Of a stretch of 64,000 nucleotides of DNA, positions 22,026 to 36,606 are shown in pieces. The stretch is from Camillea tinctor (Eukaryota > Ascomycota > Sordariomycetes > Xylariales > Xylariaceae), in NCBI GenBank assembly GCA_022578605.1, contig MU394123.1:124001-188000 (forward strand). The letters are read 5' to 3'. The position numbers and the translations under genes are program-made. The notes under the pieces are model-generated. The model did not search any database and was not told the DNA's origin. It worked only from the letters and a program-made list of their open reading frames with translations. The stretch's first letter is position 1, and every line of letters starts with the position of its first letter.

Positions 22026-25000
22026 GGTGATTGTTCCATGACAGATCTGGGCCTATTGACCGACAGGTTGCCCTCAGCCCTATGCACTCCTAAGTGCACA
22101 TATTAATACCAGTTTCTGTGAAGCCTTTCGGTAGGAAGTTGTATCATGTTTAACCCATCTTGCAAAATTCTAGCAGGTGTCCAGTCTGGACAGGGGTTTG
22201 AAAATAGTAAATTTCGATTTCAACTTTCCTACGTTAGTCATTTTCTCTCGTTGTCTAGGAGCACGTCAAGTTCTAGCCTCTTATGATATGGTGAATCCTC
22301 TGCCTATGGATAGCACGGCATAGTAAAGACTTTGTCTTCTAGATATAGGTAGGTTCAATATTTTCACTATCTGACGCATCTGAATCTTATAAGAACCTAG
22401 CCCTGGCTCCCAGCAGTTAATGAATATTATATACAGATTATTGTGACCCGATAAACATCGATAATGCTTAAAATTTATGGAGCAATTGTTAATTGTTCTA
22501 ACAAACTTGAGGATATGATGGCTGCACATATGATTCCAGATCAATGCGTCTCAACAGAAACTCCCCCACAGAAGCTCTGGGATCACCGCTGAGCGGAAGT
22601 CTCCTGGAATTAAAATATATCATTGATAATATACCTTTACATATATTGTGTCATGGCTAACTTATCACGTTATCAATATACAGGAAACTAAACTTATAAT
22701 TATACAATATTGTTGCTTATATCTTGACATATTAATCTTTGTTCTTTACGAGGGGGGTGATATTATATGCTTGATAGCATATTATACCTAACATAATGCA
22801 TCAGCTATTATCTACCTTTGTGTTATCTGGCAACCTTTCACAGAGTAGGGGCCTAATGAAAACATCCCCCATTACCCTCTTGGCTTACAGTCAAGACATC
22901 TCATAGGTTAGGTATCTCGGGGCAAAATTATCGGTATTTTTATATCGAGGATACGTCCTGTCATAATACATCCATATAGACCTGGATAGCCTCATGATCA
23001 TTCAGAGACATTTAGATATATAGGTTATCCGCAAAGCACGTCTCTCTTTGTAGTTAAATGATGATAAATTAGCCCCCCTGGTATACGCTGCTTCGTACTC
23101 CATATTTCTATACAATGCAAATGTCACAAGGGACCAAACAAGTGCTTTGATAATCAATACATTATTGTGCAAGAAACTAGACTACAACTACAGATGTCAC
23201 TGTTACCTATATATAGGATCCTTCTATGTTCCTTCCTAACCCCTGACAGTAAAGTTCGATATTACCCTTACATCTGGTGCTCAAAATTCCTATATCTCTG
23301 ATCCGTTACTATATGATCTCATCATTACTTATATCAATTATGCTAAATCAGACGAGGCAAACATATGTATCTTCAAGACTTCAATGCAATAATATCCGAT
23401 GGACACTTGGGCATAAGAGTACATCATCTCTGGCATATACAAGACAGAATACCATGTAGTTTCTATCATAACGTCTGTATAGACAATAATATACATTAGT
23501 ACCGTTTTCGACTTTGTTAATGATCATGAGACAATATAAAAGGCCCTTGAGAAAATTCTAGACTATAAGGTTATATCGTTTCACAAAACCTTGAGCCTTT
23601 TCCCTGTCACACTACTCAGAATTAAACAGCTGCTAATCTTGCTATAAATGGGATTTTTATTACATAGGCTCTGGACAGAAATCAATAATTCGCCATGTAA
23701 TTAAGCTGAAAGCCAGAGCCATACCCACCCACAATACCGTTTCCTAGACCTAGGAGATATATATTATGACACTCTATCATCTAGTACATCACTTCTGGAA
23801 GTGCGATTTGTAGCCCTGAATAGTAAGGGGGCCATGAGGCCGTGAGACCGTGCGAGGCTAGGAAATATATTAGGAAGCTACCTAACTAACAAATCTTACT
23901 TAGGGACGTTTTCACCTAAACTGTATGTCATATATATACTCCGAAGAGTTTCTTACGAAAACATTAGGTGGAAGTAAACACTATGTAAAAGACTAACACA
24001 ATTAAAGTCAACTTAAGCAAATCAAGACGACTTAGACAAAGTACAGTATCCTTCCGTATTTGAATCAATTTATCCCCTATAACAATTAAATTTCCCTTTT
24101 CTTTCAGTAGAGAAATGTTTAAAAGCTACCTAAGCATATACTATTATATTACATTGTAAATTTGTTTAAGCACCCCTTACTACACTCATTATCTTGCAGA
24201 ACTTTTGTCAGCTGCTGCAGTACTTGACTAAATGGTTCCTATAGCTTAACTACAGAAAGGAACCTGAAAATATATGTGTGTTGATAATGACCCCCAATTT
24301 ATTATTGAAGAAAATCTGAAGTGGTATTCCAAAAAGCTTTCTACGTCTTGGGAATCGTTATCTGATGCAAGCAAACGCAAACTCTAATTATCTTTTGACA
24401 AGCAACTCATATATAGCATTGCACCTTGCCTTGAGCGAAGATGATAAGTTGAAGATTTTGAAGTAGATTAGAATATTTTATCATATAAACCAGGTAAGTA
24501 TATCATTTATAACTTTGTCAGATAAGGGTATTAGAACCGCGCTTAGTTAACTTTAAGTTGTGCTAAAACCGGGAAGGTAAAAGATATATTTATATAAACG
24601 TGTAAATGCCACGGACGATTAGCAAATAAAACTTGCTAATATTTGTATATTTCTCTTCTTTGATAATTCTATAATACATTTATATAGTAGTGTGAGTTTG
24701 GTCTTTAAGTCAATATAAATATGGGATCTTATTAACTGAAGTATGTCGTAGCGTGGGGTCTCGGGAATCTAGAGTACGTATGGCATATTTTACATAAATA
24801 TTGTACTGAATAGATGTAACTAAGCTTATTTCCAACCATGTAGATTAGTTTAGAGTCATTAACTAGCTGTTGTGAATTTGGTAAACTACTGGTTAGCCAA
24901 GATAGATTGGGTGGCACCATGTCACCTCATTCCCCACGCTTGTGACCGTGGCATTTAGAGATCGTGTTTACATGACATACAAAAGGCTCAATGTTATGGT

Positions 25001-25300
25001 ATATAGTTAATTCCTCGTTACTATCCGAGAGGATATAATATACTGGAGATTTGGATCTAAACCTACAGGCTTAACCACCAACACACATATCTTGCACCTA
25101 TTGCCTCTTGTGATATTTCTGGCAAGGCAAGACAGGTCTTGGACTTGGGTAGTGCAAAATAGGCAGCTTGACGAACAGGATTGAAGCTTTTAAATCATAC
25201 TATAGATATAACTATACTATATCAGCCCTAACCGCCTGCTGCAATGTTTAAAGGTCTTCATTTTTAGCCTAGTCGATATTTTTCACAGACGAATTACGTG
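22026..25300. other. AT-rich, decayed region
   Basis: Moderately AT-rich and free of intact genes. It contains the stop-riddled frame at 22,778-23,842. The remainder (23.9-25.3 kb) has scattered short frames of no recognised kind and is probably decayed repeat DNA. Confidence 0.5.
22778..23842 (+). pseudogene. Stop-riddled coding relic, probably RIP-inactivated
   Basis: One plus-strand frame runs 355 codons without a TGA but with 11 TAA or TAG codons. Many follow or replace positions where CAA or CAG would be natural, which is what RIP (C to T, here CpA to TpA) produces. The reading between stops is protein-like, with mixed hydrophobic and charged residues and few repeats, for example VRYLGAKLSVFLYRGY and IISGIYKTEYHVVS. 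The frame ends at a TGA at 23,843. I do not recognise the protein; it could be a transposon product or a duplicated host gene. Confidence 0.45.
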
Positions 25301-28300
25301 GCGGCAAACGTAGTTAAAACACTGGATCGACAGAATAATCTAACCTAAACACCAGGTACGTTTCCATCACACCCAAATAGCTTTTCTATCTCCTTGAAAC
25401 CACTGTTCTTCTCAAAATACGCAAAAAGCCTTTCAATCCCAGACACGCTCGGGACAGCCGGAATGTGAATAAATCGTTCTCGTATTGATGTTGGTAGTAT
25501 ACATACTAAAGTAGTGCATCGATTTCTGATCTAGCTAGAAGCTTATGCAAATACAATGCCGCGCCCCTCAACATGCTCACTTGACTCTTGCCAAGATATA
25601 CAAAAAAGCTACTCACGTTTCAGTATAGCCATGATGTTGATGTAGGCTAGGTACTTTTGTTTTTGTTACGAAGCCGTAAATTTTTACTACCTAGATCTAC
25701 TTACTACTCTGCTACGGCAATTGGATCGGTTCCCCCCCAAAACTTTTTCTTTTATTATTATATTATTATTATTTATTTTTTCGCCGAACTCCGCCCCTAC
25801 CAAAATGAAGCAGACTTTTGTGCTTTAGGTCACACGGAGACAATTAATCACAAAATTTCAGGAGGTCCTACATTTCGAACCAATAGTAGCTTAAAACCAT
25901 GACCTGAAGGACGGTAGTTTCCAGTGCCGGATAGATTTGCAGCTTTTTGCAATGTAACATCATCGCAGAATCTGGGGAGATATCTATATACACCTCCGGG
26001 TACTCGAAAGTCCCCTAAGCAAAGTCAATACCTAGCTACATAGAGGTCCTATCAACTGCCGCCTGCACCGATGAAATGCAATCCACAAAAAGGTTAGTAA
26101 TCGCGTTAATAGGTACTTGCTAGTTGATATTAGACTAATAAGACAAAAGGGTTTAGGCATTAGCATGAAAAGATCTCACGCCCCCTATAATTTATAACCT
26201 AGCGCACGCGTTTACGATCATGTAGCAGGTACACATAGAGAATGTATTGGTGTTTCAACAGTAAAAAGGGGGGTAAGAGAAATGTGATCATGTAATTTCC
26301 TCAACGCTTGCGTAGCAATCTTCAAACAAAATTTAAATGAGGTATAATAAGTATAGTTTAGAAATCAATCGCTAAAATATCCGGAATTCTAGAGCTTATT
26401 TTCCCTTTAGTGTTGTATTGTTATCTATCCTAAATATGTACCATCCTGCACTACATATTTGTAGTACTACTAGGTACGTATATCATAGTAGTAGATCGGT
26501 ATGGTATACGTATAACTATAGTATACGAAGCCCTGTATGTTTTAGAAATAACAAAGCATCATAATATCGGTCATTATGCTACCTACCCAAGTACTCTTGA
26601 AGCTCTTAAGCTGCAAAATATGCCTCGCTCATAAAGTAATACCATTAGGGGGTGAGAATTGGAAAAAATGGACGGGGGAGAGAAGCAAATGATTGCATGC
26701 CTTACCTTACATTGCTTTCACAACAAGCATTTTCTGATCAATGGTTACGTTTCGAGATCTCAATGAGTTCGATCATGGCTAAAGCTGCCCCTCCTAAAGA
26801 GAAAAGGTCGAGACCACCGTCTGGCCTGCAGTGCAACTTAGAAAAGCGGCATATGCATGAACCTGGTCTCGTGGTAGTGGTGGTGGTGTCTTTTTTTCCC
26901 CTTTTGCCTATCCAACCTCTTGTCTCCCCCCAAACTAAGGTACATGTCACCGTCTGCGTTGTTAGTGTGCATAGGAAACGCATTGCCAATTGTCAGAGAG
27001 CCAGTTATGCACAGTATACGACTGGGTGCACGGTTCCCATCTTCAGTTCACTCTCCTTCTTTCCCCCAATGTATATTTGTGGTCTGTTACCTGATATTTA
27101 TGTACCTGCCTAAGATTATAATACCCTACTGACAACACTTGTTTTGTACAAAACATTCCTCACTCCCCTTCACTCATGCCCACACCCCCTTCGAAAGCTT
27201 TGTGAAGGCATGTAGATATCCTATTAAATAGATAGGAGTCAATATTGTAATAGTTAACAAATCCAAAAGGCCACTGCCAGGGGCAAAGGGAGGCTTTGGT
27301 CCTTCGCCACGGAAATTCCCAAGGTACTGGAAAAGAAGGCTCATCCAGAAATGGTAATTCGTTGTCGTGAACCAGAGGCTGGCAAAAAACGGCGATGACG
27401 AAGCAAGTATTGCTCTACATTAGCAACAGTTACCTACCTAGCAGCCGTTGTAGCCGTGAGAAACATCGTAGCAGTAGAAGTGGGCAAGGGAATATGTGTG
27501 CATGGTATGCCTGTCTATCGAGATGTACCATAATCCGTACATGTGCGCATGTTGCTAAAGAGCGCCTTTTTTTATTTCTCTTTTTCCCCTTTCCCCTTTT
27601 CTTACCCTCTTTTCTTCAAAAGAAAAAAAAAAAAAAACCACTAAAATATGCAGCCTACACTAAATCACATCATATCTCAGATCAGAGATTCGCCGGAGAA
27701 TTTTTTATTCGAATCAATAAAGACGTTTTCGCCTGTAAAAAATCACCGAGATAGCGGGCTATTATGCGGGAGCGTGGCAATCAATCCGCGTCCATTCATC
27801 TTTACTCGTTGACTATCTTTCGGTCAATGGTCTTTGTGGTTGGGAAGGGGAGGGGCCAAGTTCCAAGAAGAGAGGGGATGTGGGCGAGCGAGAGCCACTG
27901 GGGCTTGGGATGGTGCTAGGTTGAGCTGGCCTAGACAGCCTGGGCACTGCCCGTTGAAGAAACAACACTGGTTCTCATTTCTCACACAGCACTCCGATCG
28001 GGGCGCGGAGCCGGGCGAGCTGGGTTTCTGGAATTTCGCTGGGGTTTTTGGATCGGTTCGAGGGTCATAGCTCCCTCCCTCCCCAGATGCCTGTTCTCCC
28101 ACGAAGGGGACAATCTTGGACCCGAAAAGGACCCCCTGGTCTGCCTACTTCTTACTTGCCCGCCAACCAGAGGCTGTAATGGTCTGTCTTTGGAGCATAT
28201 CCCCTGGCTTTACCAGTTGATGGCTTATAGAGATTGGCTATACTCTTATACGGTAGGCATCGTTACACATAACGGTAGATAGATGCAGAGTTGCAGCAGG

Positions 28301-31300
28301 TTAGGGTAGATCCGACCCGGAGCTAGTTGTTCACGAAAGGTCTGGGGGTGACGGTATACCGGTATGCTTAGGTCAGTCTGATAATTTCTAGGATCTCTCA
28401 TTCTTCCCGCTCGGCCTCGTTCACGGCGATAACCTCAACTACCAACGTGGCCATGCTAGGAATAATGACAAGGAGCAAGAGCACCGGGGGACTGGATATA
28501 GTATTAGCATGGAACGCAACTAACCAGCCATGGTCCATGCGCAAGGCAATAATAACCGAGGACAAGAACTTGGAAATAGACCGTTATACTAGCAGCTAGG
28601 TCTCCAGCAATATCCAACTACTTACTTTCTCGAGCCCTAGTGTAGTTCGGGATTTGCACGCTACTCGTTCAGGCGCGAGATTAGACATTGAGCAAAATAT
28701 GATCTGATGATGACGGTTGACTGACACTTAACGACGGACCTACCTAGAACGATGGCAGTAGGATTAGGAGAAAGGTCGCGATGGTACTATGGGCAAATTA
28801 ACATGCAGAACCGGGTGGAGAAAATATAATGACGGGCCGTTGCTCGCGGATGGACTCCGAGAACGCGCTACATGCAACGTCGGGCAAGACAAAGAGGTGA
28901 GGTGGAGACGAGGTTTATAGGCCGTTGGAGTTTTAGTAGTATACGTATTCAATAGTGGTCTCGAATGGAGAATTAGGGGATAACTGGAGCACGCCGTTGT
29001 ATCCCGGGATAGATAGAACGAAAGTTAGGGCTGGACTAAGAGGATATACTGGAGACTTCTGGAGGGAACCCCGAGGGCTAGATTCCTGAGATGTCAATAA
29101 AGCTTAGGTAACAACGTGTGTCCAGTTATGGCCATGAAAACACACCTTTGACAATCGTCGTTAGCTCAATAGCAAAACAAAATCATGCTACTACTTAACT
29201 TATTTAGTGATTAGCTAGTGTATATACCGACCGGGAAGATCGTAGTGAGTCTACACTACCTAGTGCTAGGAGAGTTTTCCAGGTATAGACTGCTGTGACC
29301 TAATAACCCGACTCTTTCTCCCAGGAGGCATCCCTGTGAAATGCAACGGCGGCTCGCGGAAGTAAATATAATCCTTGACCTTGGTAGGATCGTCCCAACA
29401 TCAACCCCTGTCTTGGTGACCCTCGACCACACGCCCCCCCTCCCCATTCATCTGCGGGGGGTTCATAGAGCTTTACCTGCTAAGGTGCCGGGATTATTGT
29501 ATGTTGGCGTAGAGCAAAAGGAAATTCCCTAGAGCTTCGACGCGATTTCTTTTCTCGGAGATAAAATTTGAAAAGGGTTAGGCGCAACGATTGGTCCTTT
29601 TTTGCGACCACGCTCAGCTCACAGTTGGGAAAGGATGGTCTTTTTTTGCTAGAGAGAGAGAAAGAGCACCGGCTCAGACCCTTCAGTAGTTGTGAAAGGG
29701 AAATGAGATCCATAGTGGGGATGCGAATGGCGCTGATAATCCTCCGACTTGGGGTATCATGCAGCTTTGACAGCTCTCGAAAGAGGTCGTTCTCGGTTGT
29801 GATCCGTGAGGGGGGATCCGTGGTATTGTATGGTATGAGAGGTGGTGTAAGGCATGAGGGTGTGCAAAAGAAGCTGCAGTCATTCCAGTCGAGTCCAGTC
29901 CAGAGCTGCTATGTTGGACTCTGATCCGGCTTCTGCTTAATCAGCCTCATCGTGTTGTCTTATTCGTGTATGCTATTTCCCCCTTTTTGCTCTCTCTCTG
30001 CTTTTCACTCTGCAACTAAGTGCCGCGTGTCACTAGACGACCTCATTCGATGCACCTTTTTCTTCTTCCTCTACCTAGACTATACAAGAGAATGGAGTAC
30101 ATGCTCAATATGTAGTTCCAAGACATAAATTGTGAGAATCCGACAACTTTCCTGTGTACTGGGTACCCCTGACAGAATTTTTGATAGAGTGGGTTTCTGG
30201 CGACATGGGTGTGAATGTACCAGTACATACTTCACAATCTTCATCAACCGCAATGTTAGCCTCTTATGGAGAAGTGGGTTCTCACAGGGGTCTAGGAGCA
30301 AAGACCCCACGACTGAACAGCATCGCAAAGGTGCCAACAAAAGTCTTACTAGGCGGTAGTGTAGGTTGTCATCAAGAAGTCTTTTTATCTGCGGTGCGAA
30401 GCAAATGGCGATAGTTACAGATTTTTTCTTAGCTGGATGAAAAGAGACAACTCTAGTGTTTAAGGGCTGACCAGTCAAATCGATTGATCTACACTAGAAA
30501 GACACGCGATCGGAGGTTTTCTTAGAACTCGCTACCATTATATGAACGCGTGAGGCACCGTTGATGGGCTGGTTAGTTTACTTGACTTAACTTCTCGGTA
30601 TTAGATTTCCTGCACACCAAGACCCCTAAGACCAACCAGAGTAGGAATGGGCAGTTCATCTCGTCGTCTAAGCTCGTCGATCGCACGCAAAGCACCTTGA
30701 TTGCAATATCGTGTAGTAGCATACTTACTAGTACAGGGTAATATTTCCCGTAGAATAACTAGTAATAACCACCGGCCTTCTCGCAACTGGAGATGGGGAT
30801 GGTGGCAGTGGTGGTATGGCGTACTAGGTACTCATTTCCTTTCATTGCCATCATCTCGTCCTTTCTATACAACCACCTCGCCACGCGCTCGAGTCACACG
30901 AGCGGGAACCGAGCGCGGCAAAGGCTTGCATCTTTCTTTCGCTTCTAGGTATACCCAGTTGCCGCCAATGCTGAAACGAGATTCTCGACTATAACATTAA
31001 CCTGGTCTTTCTCCACGCCAAGACGTTAAGGGCAATTTGTATATAGTGAGTTGCGTGCATGGGTTGTGCAGAAGGAAGACCCTAAGAAAAATAATAAAAT
31101 AAAAGAGGACAGGGCTCTCTCTCTGTTCTGTTCTGTTTCGATGTGACCTGATATCGATAAAACGGGCAGTCTACTGGTTGACAACCCTCGTATTCCTCGA
31201 GATGTACTCCGTGTGTTATTAATACGACTTCGCACGGAACGAACGTCTCTGTTTATTTCCCACCCCTCCCCCCTCTCTTTTACCCCTTCGAGGTAGGGTA

Positions 31301-34300
31301 AAAAATAGTGTACGTGAAGCAGATTCACTAGAGGATTTGATCGCCGCGTTGACTCAATGCTCCGTTCAGTCATGTGTTTATGCACGGGGCGCACATAACC
31401 TCTGGCCGTAAAAGCGAGGGGCTTGATGTCAAAAGTGTTCGGAAAATACTTCTCGGAGACCAGGGCCGGAATCGTATGGTGGTGATCGTCATGGGATAAG
31501 CCAACCTGGAGGGGCCGTCGATAGACTAAAAAAATTCGACGACGACGAATGATGACTAGATAGGGGGGGGAGTGGACAGAGAAAGACCTGGGACTTACTA
31601 CTTACTGACCCTACCTAGCCTTTTGCCTGCCCTCAGCACTGTCCACACATTGCTAGCATGGGTGCCATGGCCAGGGATGGGAGAAACCAACGGGTTAGGC
31701 AGGGTTCAAGGGTTGGGGGTAAGGCTCTGAGGAACACCACGTTTCAACGACGTTCTTAACCAAATCCGTGAAGGGTGAAAAGAGATAAGAGGCAAGTAAA
31801 TTAGTCTAGTGCAATTCGAGCTCGTACACCAACGACCGTTGTTCGTTGAGCTCATCAACAGGATACCTAGCGGCGCTAGGTGTGTCATTGGGGCAAATTA
31901 AGGTAAAAAATGATGCCACTACTAATCTGTTTCGAGGCAGCGTTGTAGTCTTCAATAAAACCTCTTCTGTGATCCTCGGCCAGGGCATATTTCAGAGTAC
32001 GGGATCGTCGTCGTGGATGTGGTAAGGGTTCCCACGCACCGGTAACTTCCGATTGGTGACAGTGTGAAGTATAGCCAACAAAAAAGGGGATAGTCAATTG
32101 TTATTATAGCGGCGGCCTCAGTTTGCCTATTCTCATGATACTGTGTCGATTGGACTTCAACAGGTGACAGGTCTTTGCGAGTTGGTGAGGGGAAGAAAGG
32201 GGGTAAGAAGTATTAGCTTTGGGAGTAAAGCAGAAAATCAAACCAAGTCGGAAGTGGATTACCTACGAAAATTGTCAAGTTGGATAAGGGATAGGGTTAC
32301 AAACCGTTAAAGACGGGTTAGTTATTGTCGATCTATGACTATAGTACAAAGAAAAGAAAATAAGGGGAAATTGTTGAAACTAGTTAGGAGGTCTTTAAGA
32401 GATGTCGTTGAAGAACAACATATTCAGCCAAGATCACTTTAGGCGGCTGAATGGTGATTTCCTTTGTATTTCCATATACGTATAATATTTATTGGATTAG
32501 CTAGATGCTATATGTAAGATATATTAATGCAGCACGCGAACTTCATGTGTCTAGCGGGCCAGCCCGATAGTTGAACCTCAGAAACCGAACCAAGGATATC
32601 TCATCCTCCATCCCTCGACCTGGGATGCTTCTCCGGTGCCTTGGATAAAGGATCTATGGAATCAAGTTATAGCAGAACAGAGTGTCGGGAACGACATTCC
32701 AACAGAAAACAATGGGACTCATGCAATATAATGGACGTTATTGCAAGCAACCGAACCTCAGCTTGACTTAGGAATTAAGGAATAGTCGTGAAGGCATAGA
32801 TCGATTTTCATAAGACCGTCCGTTATTGTCAGACAGCGTTACGCCAGAGCATGGTGACAGTGTGACAAGAGTCTTGGATAATATTTCGGAACAAGGAAAA
32901 AAAAAGAAAAGAAAAAGAGGACATGACATTAAGGAAACGAGGGAGGGGAGCGGAAAGGGAAGGGCGTGTGCCAAACTATCCTCGTTAAGTCTACGGCCTC
33001 CTCGGGTTGTGACCAGAAACTCTGAAGACTCGACACTGTACCTCGTCTCTCATCTCCTCCCCTCCATCCCCCTTCCCCCCCTAGGCAGTGCCAATGGATG
33101 ATCAACACGCGCATATTTCACAGGATCAGATGGGGCAAGACGGGAAATCCTACCTTCCACTAGTTGGAACGAGTTTTCCCTTCGAAAACACGCCATCCGA
33201 CACGTAATATGATGAATGACTGGCATTTGTCTGAAGTACAATACAGCAAGCAGTGATGTAAATAGCTTACTCTTGCAGACGGATTGCCGAAGTAGGGTCA
33301 CATCGTACACGAGCTGGACCAAGCCTTCTTGTTGACCTATGATGCCCTAGGATCTGAAGTTGTTATTTTTCTCGTCTTAGATATATTGCATGCAAAAACT
33401 TCTTTTTATTCCTTTATGACCGCCCACATGCTTTACTTACAAGGCAGCCGGCGAAGGTCTTTCCTGTTCAGGGTGTGGTTGCAATCACAGTACAGGCCGT
33501 GGTTGGAATCTTGGTTCCCTATGCATTGTGATAAATTAGTCGGGTCGTGAAGATGGTGCCGCTGTAACTGGGCCGTCCAATAGCTCCGTTTGAGGTCTTG
33601 CACGAGTTAAGTCAATAGTATGATGGAGCTTTTATGGAACAATCAACTTTGTGAACTAGAGAGGTAGGAATATTCTGCTTGTCGACTGATATGACATGGA
33701 ACCTTGCATTATGATCAGTCACTAGCTGTTGTCTTAGACACAATGCAACTCGCACGAGACTTGCTGGTCTCGCCAGGTTTCCTTTTGCCGGTATGCGGGG
33801 GATAGTCTCGAGGATAACTTGACAATCCCGGGCTATAGGCCTTGATACAATAACTAGTCAAGATCCAGCCCCTGTCCTATAGATATGGCTGTTATTGTTC
33901 ACGAAGATTTAAAAACGCCCACCTCCTCACAAGGCTGGAAATAGGACGAATATTAGCTGCCGTCGTGTGAACAATAGTATTCCAAAACATTATTACGTTG
34001 ACTGGCCTGCTGTCATGTCTCGTGGCGATCCGGTAAGGGATGGGGGCTCAGCTACGCCCCTTTGCTATAAGAGTGTAAGAAGTCACCAGTTTTGGGGTAT
34101 GGCTGGACTAAATTGAAGCCGAAGGAGGAAGGGAGAAAATCCAAATAGGAAAGAAACACAAGAAAATCAATAACTAAAAGAGGAGCAAGATAGGAGGAGC
34201 TCTTTTCTTTTTCTCCTACACATATCACCAATCATGTCTTTGAGAGTAGAAGAAAAAAACTTCCCTTTCGGTGATCAATATTGTTTCCTAAAATTTCACG

Positions 34301-34835
34301 TAGACACTGAATGGAACAAAGAGGAGCAGCGATGCTTTTAGTTCTAATTTCTATCATTATATATATTTTGATTATTATCGTGGCGTTAAAGACCACATGT
34401 AACCTCAGCCAACCAGCCCATATTTTCATCGTCCCAACCTTAATGGGTTCGAGTAGAGGTTAGTTAGTCAATATGCAAGCAATACGGCCGCCATGGGGGG
34501 TATCGATCGCCCGAGTCAGAATGCTTTTTTATAACCTGATTGCCCGTTACAAAGAAAGTAAAGCCTGAGCATTACAACGGGAATTCGCTAGTCAAAGCTA
34601 GTCGTACCCCCTATAGTATATCCTGAATTTCAACCCTGTCCACATCAACGCCTGATGCCTAATCTTGTAAATGCTATGATCCGTGTAATGCGTAAGTGAC
34701 AAAGGAGACACTATGAGCCGCTGGTTGCTACTTCACAACCCTATAAATATAAAAGAAATATCATAAGACTAGATTTCTAGTCGATGACTGAATCCACCTC
34801 ACGAAGTCATCTAGTTCGTGTCCAATAAATCACCA
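25301..34835. other. 9.5-kb intergenic, no gene seen
   Basis: Frames of 60-150 codons occur on both strands but none shows a domain, signal peptide or coherent splice structure. Composition is close to that of the other non-repeat intergenic stretches. A few A/T and C homopolymers are present (for example A-run at 27,621-27,636). Spliced genes with small exons or non-coding RNAs could have been missed. Confidence 0.45.
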
Positions 34836-36606
34836 CTAAGCACTCTGGTCCGGTTTGGGGACCATATGGAACACATCGGGGAAACCATGTCCATTCATGC
34901 CTTCATTTCCTGTCAAAGACGCAGGAATGCCGTCTTGGCGTAAAGAACCATGGTCGAACGTACTTTGCATACTTTGATACGGAGCTGGATTCGGGTAGGG
35001 CGATTGGTGGTGCGGCTGGGGGGTGCTAGATGTGGGAGGCGCTGTTGTGTACATGTTGGCATTTACTGGCGATGCTGTGCCAGTAGGTGTTGTGCCGTTG
35101 ATCTGGCCCTGCGATCGAGGGGAAACATTCTGTATCGGAGTGTTTACTGCCGAGTGTGGAAGGCCTATGCTTGGATTGGTGGTGTTTTGGCTTCCAAAAA
35201 CGTACATATGGGGAGATGAGCTTTGTGTGCCCGGGTGGCCAAATTGAATAGGAGAATGATGAATACTAGAATGACTGATGGGTGACTGTCGCTCTCCCGC
35301 TGGTGACGCGTACATCGAATTCTGAGGGAGTGATGAGAAATGGGTGTCGATTCTTCCGGCTGCAGGTGGCGGCATCAAGGGGGCGCCCATCGAGGTCGAC
35401 GTGGACGGACCGGTAGTAACAGTTCCTATAGCTGCCTGTGCTGCAAATGATTGCCCCGTGGGAGGCTCATAGGCTCCCCAGGGACGCATTTCCTGTGCAC
35501 TACCCTCAGATGTTGTTGTACTTCCCGCACCTATCTGTCCAGGGTCTTGTTGTTGACGCCTTTTCGCGTTCGGTTCCTCGGTGTACGAATTTGTGTCGTA
35601 GTATCGACTTTCCATGTGCGTAATTTGCCCGTTTCGAGAATGTCGAGGAGCGCCCGCTTTACCTTTGTCGTCCATCGCTTCGGCCGCCCGTAAATTTCTC
35701 TTCCGATTGGCGAGCTGTCTCGAGTCTTTGCGTAACCGTAGACGGACGCCTTGGTCGCTGAAGGATCGTGTGAGGAACGTCGATTCCGCCATACCAGGGA
35801 ACGATTTGCCTGCGTATACTCTGAAAGGTTCGCTCTTAACTGATGTTATCGTGACTAGCGCACCAGGCTCGTCGTTAAACTCCATCTGAAGAAGGTCGAA
35901 TCGGATGGTATAAGTGCCTTCACTCTTGATGGTTAGGTCCCCAAAGATGAAAAACGCGCCCTCTTGGTTGCTAGGGTCTTTCAGTCTATGAAGTGACGAA
36001 ACCATGGTGCCTGACATCAAATTTGCCGGGGGCACTGCGTCCGAGCCATGATTACTTCCACGTCCATATTCGAGGTATGCTACTGCGATGAGGTATGGGC
36101 CTTTTAGAGACAGTTAGTTTTGTTACCAAACTAGCAAATAGAATAACTCTTCCACTTACTCTGACGGTATACTCCATCTGGATCTTCATCACTAGGAACA
36201 TCTAGTTGAAGGATCGGCGGTGGGTCAACGGGCTTGCGATCTGCTCAGCCCAATGTATTAGCCTCCTTCATTTACGAGTTGCCAGCAAAGTTTCTCTCTC
36301 ACCTTTGTCCTTTCCATTTGCGGCTTTAGCCATAATTGGCTGCTGAAGGACAGTTAAGCGGTACGTTTCTGGTCTATGGGATCTTTGAGGTCAGTCGTCC
36401 TGAAGAGGAAGTAGTTGCACAGCAGAACAGGTTGAAACAGGCATAGCTTACCTCTGACTATGGGGACCGTTGGTGTGTGATTGAGGTTGGTGCGGATGTG
36501 GAGGTTGAACTTGAGGAGCACCTTGCAGGTTTGGCATTGCCTGGTTCATGGCTGACATGTATGTAGAGCCGTGGGGCCAGTGATTACCCTGATGGTGATA
36601 CGCCAT
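34836..36606 (-). CDS. vosA: Velvet-domain developmental regulator, VosA-type
   Basis: Four exons on the minus strand: 36606-36452, 36382-36303, 36240-36160 and 36100-34836; introns of 69, 62 and 59 nt with GTAAG/GTGAG donors. The spliced protein is 526 aa. After a His/Gln/Pro-rich N-terminus (1-51) comes the velvet domain (about 55-230): YRLTVLQQP, GKDKDRKPVDPPPILQL, SPYLIAV, GTMVSSLHRLKD, GAFFIFGDLTIKSEG and FPGMAESTFLTRSFSDQG. The SSLHRLKD block and long C-terminal tail point to VosA rather than VeA or VelB; VelC is the main alternative. Velvet proteins are nuclear DNA-binding regulators that dimerise and control spore maturation, development and secondary metabolism. The tail (231-526) is rich in Ser, Pro, Gln and Thr, with basic clusters RKRNLR and AKRRQQQ as possible nuclear signals. 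The ATG at 36606 is chosen by context; the frame is open further upstream, so the N-terminus may be longer. Confidence 0.9.

Noticed and set aside
26652..27113. 153-codon frame in the 25-34 kb intergenic stretch
   Set aside because: No recognisable motif, irregular composition and overlapping frames on both strands; not supported as a gene.
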